Source: Cherax quadricarinatus
Taxonomy: Eukaryota > Arthropoda > Malacostraca > Decapoda > Parastacidae
Reading direction: 5' to 3'
DNA length: 64,000 nucleotides
Assembly (NCBI RefSeq): GCF_038502225.1
Contig: NC_091357.1
Location: forward strand, 5,117,725-5,181,724
The position numbers were made by a program, and so were the translations under genes. The first letter of the stretch is position 1, and each line of letters starts with the position of its first letter. Below the pieces are notes generated by a model that had not been told where the DNA came from, did not search any database, and saw nothing but the letters and a program-made list of their open reading frames with translations. Below are positions 1-27,640 of the stretch, one piece after another.

Positions 1-15424
<15,424 letters not shown>

Positions 15425-16404
15425 TCTTCTCTCTTCCTAATGACGGATTTCGATGAAGAACACAGATATAAAATATCTCCTCCTTTTCAAGATGATTGGA
15501 ACAATAGTTTGCTCAAAACTATCTTGTTGTTGTTGTTGGGGTTGTTAAGGGTCGCCGAACTGTGCCTCTTATTTGAGTCCTTCATCCTCTAGTAATAATT
15601 ATTTAATAATAAATATTATTAAGTAACGAAGTTTATTTAGACACACGTACACATAAGTGCAATTATCATAGGGGTTATCATAGGATATCCCCCCTAAAAG
15701 TCAGTGACTTGTTTCCATTCGGGGTCCTTGAAACATCTAATTGCCCAGACCAGGGGAAAATATATTGCTCAAACTATGGGCGAGAAATTATGAAGGAAAC
15801 GGTTTTATTGTGAGGTAAAAACGAGATGATGAAATATGTAAGTTAGATCAGGTAGAGACTAGGCCTAAGGACCTGCAGAACCAGGAGTATCGCTCACCGA
15901 GTGAGCACGTCTACACTCAAGTACCGCTGCAGACGACAAACAAATGGTCAAGGGCTCAAATGGCCCAGGAGAATGTAGTTAGCGTTTGGGATAAGGACTG
16001 TGATAGGCCAAGGGAATGTAGTTCTTGTTTGGGATAAGGACTGCGATAGTTCAAGGTAATGAAGTTTTTGTATTGGGATAAGAGCTTCGATAGTCCAAGG
16101 TAATGTAATTTTTTGTGTTGGAATGAGAGCTGCTATAGTACAAGGTAATGTATTCCTGCTCTAGCCCACTATTGTCTCTTCTGCTGAAATGTTATTTCCT
16201 TTCAAATCTTCTATTAAGAGCGAGTGGTGGCAGCGTATATTAGTAATTGAGGGAAGTGAACCCCTTCTCTTTTCTTTTCTAAGCTTCTTATTTTCTTTTG
16301 TTTTTCTCTTCTCCCTGATGCCAACCTGTAGGAGCATATTCAGTTTGACATTATATGGTGCTCTCTCAACTCCAGGCTGGGATTGGGATGGCCTCTGCAT
16401 TTCA
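15425..16404. other. PARS2 5' flank
   Basis: Likely 5' UTR and promoter region of PARS2 on the minus strand. A TATA-like 'atattttatatc' lies about 45 bp upstream of the ATG, but I would not call it a promoter without transcript data. Also seen are a GTT/TTG run near 15530, a SINE body remnant at about 15690-15750 ('gtcagtgacttgtttccatt') and three loosely repeated 'gtccaaggtaatgtaa' blocks at 16010-16150. Confidence 0.4.
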
Positions 16405-16407
16405 TAA

Positions 16408-16645
16408 AAATCTTTATTTCTACAAGTACAGAGCATTTCGGGCATCTTTGGTTAATCTCCCTCACGATGTGACCCACATCAGTCGTCTAGCATCCAGGTA
16501 CCTACTTACTGCTAGGTGAACAAGGGCAGCAGCCAGCAGGTCCAAGGAAACATGCCCAACGTTTCACCCGTGCCCAGATCGATCCTCAGACTCTTAAATG
16601 TGAGCTGAAGACACCATCAACCAAGCCAAAAGCATGCGCTAATAC
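16408..16645 (-). repeat. tRNA-derived SINE with L2-type tail
   Basis: The minus strand has the SINE body ('ctagcagtaagtaggtacc', 'gtgggtcacatcgtga'), ending in the tail 'tgcccgaaatgctctgtac' near 16430-16445. The same CCCGAAATGC block closes the SINE at 58.6 kb and the L2-like LINE at 52.4 kb. Confidence 0.7.
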
Positions 16646-17699
16646 AGAAGCATAAGAATGCCTGGAGAGGGTTTCGGGGATGAACGCCCCCGCGGCTCGG
16701 TCTGTGATCAGACCTCGTGGTGGATTAGAGCCTGATCAACCAGGCTGTTACTGTTGGCTGCACGCAAACCGACGTACTAACCACAGCCCGGCTGATCAGG
16801 TACTGACTTTAGGTGCCTGTCCAGCACCTTGAAGACAGCCGGGGGTCTGTTTGTAATCCCCCTTATGTATGCTGGGAGACAGTTGAGCAGTCTTGGGCCC
16901 CCGAAACTTATTGTGTACTCGTGGCTCCCATGCTTTTCAATGCGTGGGATGTTGCATCTCCTGCACAGTCTTTTGCTTTTGTAGGGAGTCATTTTCGTGT
17001 GCAAACTTGGGACTAGTCCCTCTAGGATTTTCAAAGTGTATATTATCATGCATCTTTCTCGCCTGCGTTCCCAGTAGTTTAGGTGCTTTATCGTATTTAC
17101 GTGTGCTGTGAAAGTTTTCTGTATTCTCCAGGTCTTCAGTTTCACCTGCTTAGGAAGGGGCCGTTAGTATGCGGCAATATTTCAGTCTAGAGAGAACAAG
17201 CGATTTGAAGAAAATCATCATGGGCTTGGCATACCTAGTTTTTGAAGGTTCTCATTATCCATCCTGTCATTTTCCTAGCAAATGTGGTAGATACATTGTT
17301 GTGATCTCTGGAAGTGAGATCCTCTGACATTATCACTCCCAGGTCCTTCACAATAGTTTTTCGCTCTATTGTGTGACTGGAGTTTGTTTTATACTCCGAT
17401 ACACTTAATTTCCTTGAGTTTTCCATGTTGGAGTAATTGAAATTTCTCTTCATTGAATTTTCATATTATTTTCCGCGGCCCATGTAAAGATTTGGTTGAT
17501 GTCCGATTGGAGTCTTTGTGTCATCGTTGGATGACACTGATGCAAATTCGGGTGTCATTCACAAAGGAAGACAAGGTGGTGTGGCTTACATCTCTCAGAT
17601 ATGAGGATAAGGAACAGGATGGGGGCGAGTACTGTGCCTTGTGGAATAAAACTTTTCTCTGTGGCTACCTCAAATTTTACTCTGTTTACTAGTACTCTT

Positions 17700-17747
17700 G
17701 CTGTATAGTACTTGTGGCTTAGCGCTTCTTTTTGATTATAATAATAA
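17700..17747 (+). mobile_element. 48-bp insertion with 13-bp target duplication
   Basis: The outer LINE copy is interrupted by 48 bp ('gtggcttagcgcttct' followed by ATA/ATT triplets). TACTAGTACTCTT lies on both sides (17687-17699 and 17748-17760). The insert resembles the 'gcgctaaaccc' repeat family end. The duplication length fits LINE-driven integration of a very short SINE copy. Confidence 0.75.
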
Positions 17748-18175
17748 TACTAGTACTCTTTCTGTTCTGTTTGTTAGGAAGTTGTAGATCCATCTACCAA
17801 CTTTTCCTGTTATTCCTTTATCACGCATTTTGTGCGCTATTTCACCATGGTCGCACTTGTCGAAGGCTTTCACAAAGTCTGTGTATACTACTACTGTATT
17901 TTGTTTGTCCTCCAGTTCATCTAAGACCTTGTCATAGTGATCCAGTAGTTGGGACAGGTAGGAGTGCCCTGCTCTAAACCCACGTTGCCCTGGGTTGTGT
18001 AACTGATGGATATCTAGGTGGGTGGCGGTTTTGCTTCTTAGAACCCTTTCAAAGATTTTTATGATATAGGACGTTAGTGTTATAGATCTGTAATTCTCTG
18101 CAATTGCTTTACTGCCACCTTTGAGGAGGGGGGCTATGTCTGTTGTTTTTAGTGACTGTGGGATGACTCCTGTGT

Positions 18176-20463
18176 TTACCTGGAGTTTACCTGGAGAGAA
18201 TTCCGGGGGTCAACGCCCCCGCGGCCCGGTCTGTGACCAGGCCTCCTGGTGGATCAGAGCCTGATCAACCAGGCTGTTACTGTTGGCTGCACGCAAACCA
18301 ACGTACGAGCCACAGCCCGGCTGATCAGGAACCGACTTTAGGTGCTTGTCCAGTGCCAGCTTGAAGACTGCCAGGGGTCTGTTGGTAATCCCCCTTATGT
18401 ATGCTGGGAGGCAGTTGAACAGTCTCGGGCCCCTGACACTTATTGTATGGTCTCTTAACGTGCTAGTGACACCCCTTTTTTCATTAGGGGGGTGTTGCAT
18501 CGTCTGCCAAGTCTTTTGCTTTCGGAGTGAGTGATTTTCGTGTGCAAGTTCGGTACTAGTCCCTCTAGGATTTTCCAGGTGTATATAATCATGTATCTCT
18601 CCCGCCTGCGTTCCAGGGAATACAGGTTCAGGAACCTCAAGCGCTCCCAGTAATTGAGGTGTTTTATCTCCGTTATGCGCGCCGTGAAGGTTCTCTGTAC
18701 ATTTTCTAGGTCGGCAATTTCACCTGCCTTGAAAGGTGCTGTTAGTGTGCAGCAATATTCCAGCCTAGATAGAACAAGTGACCTGAAGAGTGTCATCATG
18801 GGCTTGGCATCCCTCGTTTTGAAGGTTCTCATTATCCATCCTGTCATTTTTCTAGCAGATGCGATCGATACAATGTTATTGTCCTTGAAGGTGAGATCCT
18901 CCGACATGATCACTCCCAGGTCTTTGACGTTGGTGTTTCGCTCTATTTTGTGGCCAGAATTTGTTTTGTACTCTGATGAAGATTTAATTTCCTCGTGTTT
19001 ACCATATCTGAGTAATTGAAATTTCTCATCGTTGAACTTCATATTGTTTTCTGCAGCCCACTGAAAGATTTGGTTGATGTCCGCCTGGAGCCTTGCAGTG
19101 TCTGCAATGGAAGACACTGTCATGCAGATTCGGGTGTCATCTGCAAAGGAAGACACGGTGCTGTGGCTGACATCCTTGTCTATGTCAGATATGAGGATGA
19201 GGAACAAGATGGGAGCGAATACTGTGCCTTGTGGAACAGAGCTTTTCACCGTGCCTGCCTCGGACTTTACTCTGTTGACTATTACTACTCTGTGTTCTGT
19301 TAGTGAGGAAATTATAGATCCATCGACCGACTTTTCCTGTTATTCCTTTAGCACGCATTTTGTGCGCTATTACGCCATGGTCACACTTGTCGAAGGCTTT
19401 TGCAAAGTCTGTATATATTACATCTGCATTCTTTTTGTCTTCTAGTGCATCTAGGACCTTGTCGTAGTGATCCAATAGTTGAGACAGACAGGAGCGACCT
19501 GTTCTAAACCCATGTTGCCCTGGGTCGTGTAACTGATGGGTTTCTAGATGGGTGGTGATCTTGTTTCTTAGGACTCTTTCAAAGATTTTTATATGGGATG
19601 TTAGTGCTATCGGTCTGTAGTTCTTTGCTGTTGCTTTACTGCCCCCTTTGTGGAGTGGGGCTATATCTGTTGTTTTTAGTAACTGTGGGACGACCCCCGT
19701 GTCCATGCTCCCTCTCCATAGGATGGTAAAGGCTCGTGATAGGGGCTTCTTGCAGTTTTTGATGAACACGGAGTTCCATGAGTCTGGCCCTGGGGCAGAG
19801 TGCATGGGCATGTCATTTATCGCCTGTTCGAAGTCATTTGGCGTCAGGATAACATCAGATAGGCTTGTGTTAACCAAATTCTGTGGCTCTCTCATAAAAA
19901 ATTCATTTTGATCTTCGACTCTCAGTCTGGTTAGTGGCTTGCTAAAAACTGAGTCATATTGGGACTTGAGTAGCTCACTCATTTTCTTGCTGTCATCTGT
20001 GTAGGACCCATCTTGTTTAAGTAAGGGCCCAATACTGGACGTTGTTCTCGACTTTGATTTGGCATAGGAGAAGAAATACTTTGGGTTTCTTTCGATTTCA
20101 TTTATGGCTTTTAGTTCTTCCCGCGATTCCTGACTCCTATAAGATTCCTTTAGCTTAAGTTCGATGTTTGCTATTTCTCTGACCAGTGTCTCCCTACGCA
20201 TTTCAGATAGATTGACCTCTTTTAGCCGCTCTGTTATTCTTTTCCGTCGCCTGTAAAGAGAGCGCATGTCTCTTTCTATTTTACATCTACTCCTCCTTTT
20301 TCTTAGAGGAATAAGTCTTGTGCATACATCGAGTGCCACCAAGTTAATCTGTTCTAGGCATAAGTTGGGGTCTGTGTTGCTTAGTATATCTTCCCAGCTT
20401 ATATCGGTTAGGACTTGGTTTACTTGGTCCCACTTTATGTTTTTGTTATTGAAGTTGAATTTG
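18176..20463 (-). mobile_element. CR1-like LINE family A, inner nested copy
   Basis: A 2288-bp, 5'-truncated copy inserted in the outer LINE. GTGT borders it at 18172-18175 and 20464-20467, and the outer reading frame resumes exactly (GSMDT / GVIPQ). The minus strand reads FNFNNKNIKWDQ at its 5' limit, then RRRKR-rich linker, KNYRPIALTS, YTDFAKAFDKCDH, SFADDTRIC, LSRLEYCC, LERRRERYMIIYTWKILEG and SVPDQPGCGSY. At least two frameshifts (near 19.2 and 18.48 kb) break the RT. The 3' end has 'ggagtttacctggagtttacc' style repeats. Confidence 0.88.
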
Positions 20464-21979
20464 GTGTCCATGCTCCCTCTCCATAGAATGCTGAGAGCAC
20501 GTGAGAGGGGCTTATTGCCATTCTTGATGAACACTGAGTTCCATGAGCCTGGGCCTGGGGTTGAGTGCATGGGCATGTCATTTATTGCATTTTCAGTCAT
20601 GTGGTGTTAGGATAATATCAGAGATTTTTGAATTGACCAAATTTTGAGTCTCGATCATAAAAAAATTCATGTAGGTTTTCGACTCTGTCTGGTTAGCGAC
20701 TCGAAATGGTGAGTCAAACTAGGACTAAAGTATCTCATTCACATCTTTGCTGTCATCTGTGTAGGTCTCATCTCGTCTAAACAGAGGTCCAATAGTGGAT
20801 GTTCTTTTTGCCTTAGATATGGCATAAAACAAAAAAAAATAGTTTGGGTTTCTTTCAGTTTCGTATATAGTTTTTAGTTCTTCCTCAGTGTCTTGTCTGC
20901 TGTATGATTCCTTAATTTTAAGTTTGATATTTGCTAGTTTACATCTTCTATTCTTCTTAAAGGAATGTGCCTTGCCCATACCTCAAGTGTCAGAGTTGTT
21001 TTTTCTAGGCAAAGGTACGGAGCCATGTCATTTAGGATATCTTCCCTCTTTGTTTCATTTAGGACATGGTTGTCTTGTTCCTACTGTATGTTTTTGTTAT
21101 TGAAGTTGAATTTGTTGAAGGCACCTTCATTACTGATCACATTTTCCTGGTCAGGAGCCCTGCACATACATGTCTGTACCTCTATGTTGTGATCTGAGTG
21201 TTTTGTCTTTGATACGGTTATATTACGTACCAGATCATTGTTGGTGAAGATGAGCTCCAGGGTATTCTCCAATCTTATTGGCTCTATTATTTGCTGGTTT
21301 AAGGTGAATTTGGTGCAGAGATTTAATAGCTCTGTGTGTGAATTTTCATCTGAGCTGCCTCCTGGGGTTATCTCTGCTAAAACATTATTTACTGCATTCC
21401 GCAATTTTGTGTCGCAAGTTGAAATCCCCCGCAGCAAGCTGTTTGGGGCAGGAGTTGGAAGATTTTCCAGACAGTGGTCAGTTTTCAAAAGCTGTTCCTG
21501 GAATTACTGTGAAGCTGTATCTGGAGGCTTGTATACAACCACAATGACAATGTTTTGGTTTTCGATCTTTACTGCCAAATCTTCAACTACATTTGAGGTG
21601 TTTAGTAGTTCCGAGCAAATGAGTGACTGGCATATAGGCCACTCCTTCCCCCACTGTGTTGCCTGTTTACTCTGTTGCATCTGAATAGGTTGTAACTTGG
21701 GATCCTTATTTAGTTGTCAAAGTGATTCTTGATGTGGGTCTCTGTGAATGCCGCAAACATTGCGTTTGACACTGTGAGCAGTCCACTGATGAAAGGTATT
21801 CTGTTCGTTGCTGGCTTTAGACCCTGTATATTTGCATAGATAAAAGTCGTCGTATTGATGGTATATGGGGGAGGGGCGCTTTTTTGGTACTAAGGTCTGT
21901 TTTTTTTTGGAGTGGAGGCTACTGACCATGCCTCCGCTCCAAAAGTGTTTTGAGCTGGTGTACGATTTGTCACTTGTTA

Positions 21980-22300
21980 CCAGCCTTTTTTTCCTTCCTG
22001 GATTCAGTATACCGAATAAAAATTAGTTTTTGCCATAAATCAGCGGAAATCGATCTGAGCATAACGAAAAAAACATATAGAATTAATGTAATATTAAATA
22101 TATTTAAGTTGACCAATGATACATATATAACAGAATTTAGCCCCCTTTAGGGGTTAGGTGAGGTTTCTAAGTTTTGGTAAAATAATAAAAACCATTATAT
22201 CTTTGTTAATGAAAAAAATTGCTATTTGTAAATTTTGGGGGGATAAGTTTAATTTTTAAGAGCGTTTGGCCAATTCGGTAAGTTCGGCTTATTTAGTACG
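21980..22300 (+). repeat. diverged copy of the GTGCCGAATA family
   Basis: Its order of motifs ('gagcataacgaaaaaaacat', 'aatatatttaagttg', 'gggttaggtgaggtttctaag') parallels the better copy at 22308-22688. The ends are not clear. Confidence 0.55.
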
Positions 22301-22307
22301 ATATGTA

Positions 22308-22688
22308 TGTGTCGTGCCGAATAAGTAAAACTTGCCATTTTAGCTTAAATAGCAATGTTGTTCTTGCCAAATAGGCAAGCGAAAATTTAGGTAATAATTT
22401 AGCAAAAAATCATTCTGAACCTAACGAAAAAAAACATATTTCGTTTTGTGTATTTATTAAAGTATTGTAAACGTTTTAAAAATATATTTAGTTGGATTAG
22501 GCTAAATTAAATTGTGCTTGTTATAATAAGGTTAGGTAAGTTTTCTAAGGTTCTTTTGGTACAAAATTATTAATTTTTACATTACCATAAATGTAGAAAG
22601 TATTTCTTTAAACGTTTAAGAGGAAAATTTAGAAAGGGCTTAAATGAGTTCTTGCTAACTGACCAATTTTACCTATTCGACACGACAC
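22308..22688 (+). mobile_element. MITE-like element, GTGCCGAATA inverted ends
   Basis: It begins TGTCGTGCCGAATAAGTAAAA and ends TTTTACCTATTCGACACGACA, an imperfect terminal inverted repeat of about 20 bp around 380 bp of AT-rich sequence without coding capacity. It runs straight into a (CA)n tract. A truncated relative at 57.67 kb adjoins (TA)n(TG)n. Confidence 0.65.

Positions 22689-22761
<73 letters not shown>
22689..22761 (+). repeat. (CA)n microsatellite
   Basis: About 36 uninterrupted CA units between the MITE-like element and the 5'-truncated LINE of family B. Confidence 0.97.
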
Positions 22762-22763
<2 letters not shown>

Positions 22764-22765
22764 CA

Positions 22766-24095
22766 CAGACCAGTGTCACTGACATGTATAGTATGCAAAG
22801 TCATGGAGAAGATTATCAGGAAAAGAGTAGTGGAACACCTAGAGAGGAATGATCTCATCAACAGCAGCCAACATGGTTTCAGGGACGGGAAATTCTGTCA
22901 AAAACCTACTGGAGTTCTGTGACAGGGTGACAGCAGTAAGACAAGAGAGGGAGGGTTGGGTGGATTGTATTTTCTTGGACTGCAAGAAGGCGTTTGACAC
23001 AGTTTCACACAAGAGATTAGTGCAAAAACTGGAGGACCAAGCAGGGATAACAGGGAAGGCACCACAATGGATCAGCGAATACTTGTCAGGAAGACAGCAG
23101 CGAGTCATGGTACGTGGCGAGGTGTCAGAGTGGGCGCCTGTGACCAGCGGGGTCCCACAGGCGTCAGTCCTAGGACCAGTGCTGTTTCTGGTATTTGTGA
23201 ACATGACGGAAGGAATAGACTCCGAAGTGTCCCTGTTTGCAGATGACGTGAAGTTGATGAGAAGAATTCATTCGATCGAAGACCAGGCAGAAGTACAAAG
23301 GGATCTGGACAGGCTGCAGAAATGGTCCAGCAATTGGCTCCTGGAGTTCAACCCCACCAAGTGCAAAGTCATGAAGATTGGGGAAGGGCAAAGAAGACTG
23401 CAGACTGAGTACAGTCTAGGGAGCCAGAGACTACAAACCTCACTCAAGGAAAAAGATCTTGGGGTGAGTATAACACCAGACACATCTGAAGCGCACATCA
23501 ACCAAATAACTGCTGCAGCATATGGGCGCCTAGCAAACCTCAGAACAGCATTCCGACATCTTAATAAGGAATCGTTCAGGACCCTGTACACCGTGTACGT
23601 TAGGCCCATATTGGAGTATGCGGCACCAGTTTGGAACCCACATCTAGCCAAGCACGTCAAGAAACTAGAGAAAGTGCAAAGGTTTGCAACAAGACTAGTC
23701 CCAGAGCTAAGAGGTATGTCCTACGAGGAGAGGTTAAGGGAAATCGACCTGACGACACTGGAGGACAAGAAAGATAGGGGGGACATGATAACGACATACA
23801 AAATACTGAGAGGAATTGACAAGGTGGACAAAGACAGAATGTTCCAGAGATGGGACACAGTTGGAAGTTGAAGACATAGATGAATCACAGGGATGTTAGG
23901 AAGTATTTCTTCAGTGGCAGAGTAGTCAGGAAGTGGAATAGTTTGGGAAGCGATGTAGTGGAGGCGGGATCCATACATAGCTTTAAGCAGAGGTATGATA
24001 AAGCTCACGGTTCAGGGAGAGTGACCTAGTAGCGACCAGTGAAGAGGCAGGACCAGGAGCTTGGACTCGACCCCTGCAACCTCAACTAGGTGAGT
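22766..24095 (+). mobile_element. CR1-like LINE family B, 5'-truncated
   Basis: RT region with KVMEKIIRKRVVEHLER, QHGFRDGK, a frameshift near 22895, then FLDCKKAFDTVSH, SGVPQASVLGPVLF, SLFADDVKLM and VRPILEYAAPVWNP, plus DRGDMITTYKILRG (long frame 22849-23871). A deletion of about 14 bp near 23862, relative to the copy at 34.75 kb, breaks the C-terminus. The G of the PQG motif is replaced by A. The 3' UTR ends 'cctcaactaggtgagtac' followed by an AC run. The copy is inactive. Confidence 0.87.
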
Positions 24096-24105
24096 ACACA
24101 CACAA

Positions 24106-24141
24106 ACACACACACTCGCCAAATAGGCGAGTGTGTGTGTG
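24106..24141 (+). repeat. AC/GT microsatellite hairpin
   Basis: The AC run after family B turns into a perfect inverted repeat: arm ACACACACTCGCC, five-base spacer, arm GGCGAGTGTGTGT. It marks the junction with the RTE copy on the other strand. Confidence 0.85.
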
Positions 24142-24143
24142 TG

Positions 24144-26455
24144 AGGCAGGGTGACCCAAAAAGGAAAGAAAATCCCCAAAAAGAAAATACTTTCATCATT
24201 CAACTCTTTCACCTCACTCATACATAATCACTGTTTTTGCAGAGGTGCTCAGAACACAACAGTTTAGAAGCATACACATATAAAGATACACAACATATCC
24301 CTCCAAACTGCCAATATCCCAAACCCCTCCTTTAGAGTGCAGGCATTGTACTTCCCATTTCCAGGACTCAAGTCCGGCTATATAAAAATAACCGGTTTCC
24401 CAGAATCCCTTCGCTAAATATTACCCTGCTCACACTCCAACAGATCGTCAGGTCCCAAATACCATTTGTCTCCATTCCTATCGAACACGCTCACGCACAC
24501 CTGCTGGAAGTCCAAGCCCCTCGCCCACAAAACCTCCCTTACCCCTTCCTTCCAACCTTTTCGAGGACGACCCCTACCCCGCCTTCCTATCCCTACAGAT
24601 TTAAATGCTCTCCATGTCATTCTACTTTGATCCATTCTCTCTAAATGACCAAACCACCTCAACAACCCCTCTTCAGCCCTCTGACTAATATTTTCATTAA
24701 CTCCACACCTTCTCCGAATTTTCTGCATAATATTTACACCGCACATTGCCCTTAGACAGGACATCTCCACTGCCTCCAAGCACCTTCTCGCTGCTGCATT
24801 CACAACCCAAGCTTCACACCCGTACAAGAGTGTTGGTACTACTATACTTTCATACATTCCCTTCTTTGCCTCCATAGATAATGTTTTTTGTCTCCACATA
24901 TACCTCAATGCACCACTCGCCATTTTTCCCTCATTAATTCTATGATTAACCTCATCCTTTATAAATCCATCTGCCGACACGTTAACTCCCAATTATCTGA
25001 AAACATTCACTTCTTCCATACTCCTCCTCATCTAAATCATTTGATACCCTCATCACCTTACTCTTTTCTGTGTTCACTTTCAACTTTCTACCTTTACACA
25101 CACTCCCAAACTCATCCACTAACCTTTGCAATTTTTCTTTAGAATCTCCCATAAGCACAGTATCATCAGCAAAAAGCAACTGTGTCAATTCCCATTTTGT
25201 ATTTGATTCCCCATAATTTAATCCCACCCCTCTCCCGAACACCCTAGCATTTACTTTTACAACCCCATCTATAAATATATTAAACAACCATGGTGACATT
25301 ACACATACCTGTCTAAGACCTACTTTTACCGGGAAGTAGTCTCCCTCTCTTCTACACACCCTAACCTGAGCCTCACTATCCTCATAAAAACTCTTTACAG
25401 TATTTAGTAACTTACCACCTATTCCATATACTTGCAACATCTGCCACATTGCTCCTCTATCCACTCTATCATATGCCTTTTCTAAATCCATAAATGCAAT
25501 AAAAACTTCCCTACCTTTATCTAAATACTGTTCACATATATGCTTCAATGTAAACACTTGATCTACACATCCCCTACTCACTCTGAAACCACCTTGCTCA
25601 TCCGCAATCCTATATTCTGTCTTACCTCTAATTCTTTCAATTATAACCCTACCGTACACTTTTCCTGGTATACTCAGTACACTTATTCCTCTATAATTTT
25701 TACAATCTCTTTTGTCCCCCTTCCCTTTATATAAAGGGACTATAATGCTCTCCGCCAATCTCTATGTACCTTCCCCTTTTTCATACATTTATTAAACAAA
25801 AATACCAACCACTCCAACACTATCCCCCCCTGCTTTTAACACTTCTGTCATGATCCCGTCAGTTCCAGCTGCTTCACCCCCTTTCATTCTAGGTATTGCC
25901 TCACGCACCTACCCCACACTCACATCCTGTTCTTCACTCCTAAAAGATGGTATACCTCCCTGTCCAGTGCATGAAATTACTGCCTCCCTTTCTTCGTCGA
26001 CATTTTATTTAAAAGTTCCTCAAAATATTCTTGCCATCTACCCAAAACCTCCCTCTCCCCATCTACTAACTCCCCTACTCTGTTTTTAACTGACAAATCC
26101 ATTTGTTCCCTAGGCTTTCTTAACTTGTTTAACTCCAAATTTTTTTCATATTTTCATTAAAATTTCTTGACAGTGCCTCTCCCACTTTATCATCTGCTTT
26201 CCTTTTGCACTCTCACCACTCTCTTCACCTTTCTTTTACTCTCCATATACTCTACTCTTATAACACTTCTGCTTTTATCACAACCTTTACTTCATCATTC
26301 CACCAATCACTCCTTGTTCCTCCTGCCCCCACCCTCCTATAACCACAGACTTCTGCCCCACATTCTAATACTGCATTTTTAAAACTATTCCAACCCTCTT
26401 CAACCCCCTCACTGCTCATGCTTGCACACGTCACAGCCTGCCGCCACACTCCACA
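24144..26455 (-). mobile_element. RTE-like LINE, second copy, 5'-truncated
   Basis: Minus-strand frames 25758-24982 and 24992-24414 carry PLYKGKGDKRDCKNYRG, FMDLEKAYDRVDRG, LLFADDTVLMGD, LLYGCEAWVVNA and GRGRPRKGW. Further upstream pieces reach 26449 (GYRRVGAGG). The copy begins just after the endonuclease. It has several frameshifts and differs from the 6-9.6 kb copy enough to be another subfamily. The 3' UTR ends at 'gaggcagggtgaccc'. Confidence 0.85.
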
Positions 26456-26459
26456 GTGA

Positions 26460-27640
26460 CTTAGTGCTCACATAGCTGCCGTGGTGAGAGGAAGTGTTAC
26501 ACTTTTGTCTCTCATCCGCCCCATCTTTTGTCTGGTGTTCCATTTGGTTTTGGGGCTATACATGTTTGATTATGGGTAACAGGAAGTCTTTAACATCTGA
26601 AACTATAGCTCACATCATAGGGCTATTTCAGTGCCCAGAAAGAAATAGTAGAGAATGTTGGTGTGTGTGAGCGTTCAGTGAGGAACTGGGAACAACGTTT
26701 CAAGGCTGGTGGTGGTGTTGAGTTACCATCTTCCAAACCTCGGCCTGGCCCCTCAAAGAAGACCGTACCTTAACTGTGTTAAAGAAGCAGTTAGAGAGTA
26801 CACCTAAGATAACTGCTAGAGAATTGAAAGAAAATAAGCCACATATTCTCTCAGAGGTGTCTGTAAACTGTTAACAGACGTGTCAGAACTGGGCTACAGT
26901 ATTCACCCCCAGGTTAAGAAACCGATCCTCTCCAAGCCACAGAAGAAACATAGGCTGGATTATGCAAAGAAATATCTTCACTGGAATCCTCATCAGTGAT
27001 CTGAAGTACTTTGGAGTGATGAAGCAACCTTCACCGTCATCTGTAACCGTGGGGGACGTGTACCGGCCCAGAGGTAGTGACCCGCTAGACCCACACTACT
27101 CCTGTGGGACCACCAAACACCCAGACTCTCATGGTTTAGGGGTGCTTCACTGCTCAGTGTTGGTGAACTCATTGTGCTTCCCAAAAAAACAGTTTATGAA
27201 CAAGTATAATTACCTGGAGTTATTGTGTGACAATTTACCTGAGGCATTTGGCAAGTGTGGGGCTACGGTTTTTATGCAGGACGGTGCACCGTGTCATACT
27301 GCTAAATCTGTAGTTAAGTGGCTTAAGGACTGTTAAGTGAGGTCCTTTAATGACTGGCCAGGAAATTCCCAGACCTAAACCCTATTGAAAACCTCTGGTC
27401 ACTAGTGGAACGAAGTTTACTGGGCAAGGATATCAGTTCCATCCCACTGCTGGAGGCTGCTCTACATGAGGCATGGAATAATATACGTACCCAAACCCTC
27501 AAGAATTTGTGTGAGAATCTTCCTACATGGCTGAGGGACGTGATTAACGTAAAGGGCTCAGCGCCAAGTATTAAAACCTCAAAGTGTGCAAATGTATATA
27601 TTATAATCTTTCATGGTATGTGTTTTGGTACGTGAGTGGG
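26460..27640 (+). mobile_element. Tc1/mariner transposase relic
   Basis: MGNRKSLTSETIAHI opens at about 26572. A helix-turn-helix region with RSVRNWEQRFKAGGGVELP-like wording follows in shifted frames. Then come HRLDYAKKYLHW, EVLWSDEATF (first D), VFMQDGAPCHTAKSVVKWL (second D, 26962-27336) and DLNPIENLWSLVE (E), with a C-terminal part at 27405-27635. Frameshifts or stops near 26640, 26760, 27000, 27140 and 27340 inactivate it. I could not find its terminal repeats. Confidence 0.82.

Larger units (their letters stand above)
16660..21940 (-). mobile_element. CR1-like LINE family A, outer copy split by a nested copy
   Basis: The minus-strand element runs from endonuclease (about 21.9-21.08 kb; VKIENQNIVIVVVYKP, later TKHSDHN) through the EN-RT linker (NPNYFF) to INDMPMHSTPGP...LWRGSMDT at 20.47 kb. 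It resumes at 18.17 kb with GVIPQ and continues through RT to the 3' UTR and terminal 'ctccaggtaaa'-like repeats at 16.66 kb. The break is filled by a younger copy (18176-20463). It has many stops and frameshifts, so it is inactive. Clade is inferred from the RT style and the short 3' terminal repeats. Confidence 0.85.

Noticed and set aside
16161..16445. 94-codon minus ORF rich in K, E and R
   Set aside because: It spans a pyrimidine-rich tract and a SINE tail. The charge comes from the purine-rich minus strand.
19185..20600. 471-codon minus-strand ORF as one gene
   Set aside because: It crosses the junction between the outer and inner family A LINE copies and repeats the same segment twice. 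It is a fusion created by insertion.
22652..22861. TH/CV repeat ORFs
   Set aside because: Direct translation of the (CA)n tract on both strands.
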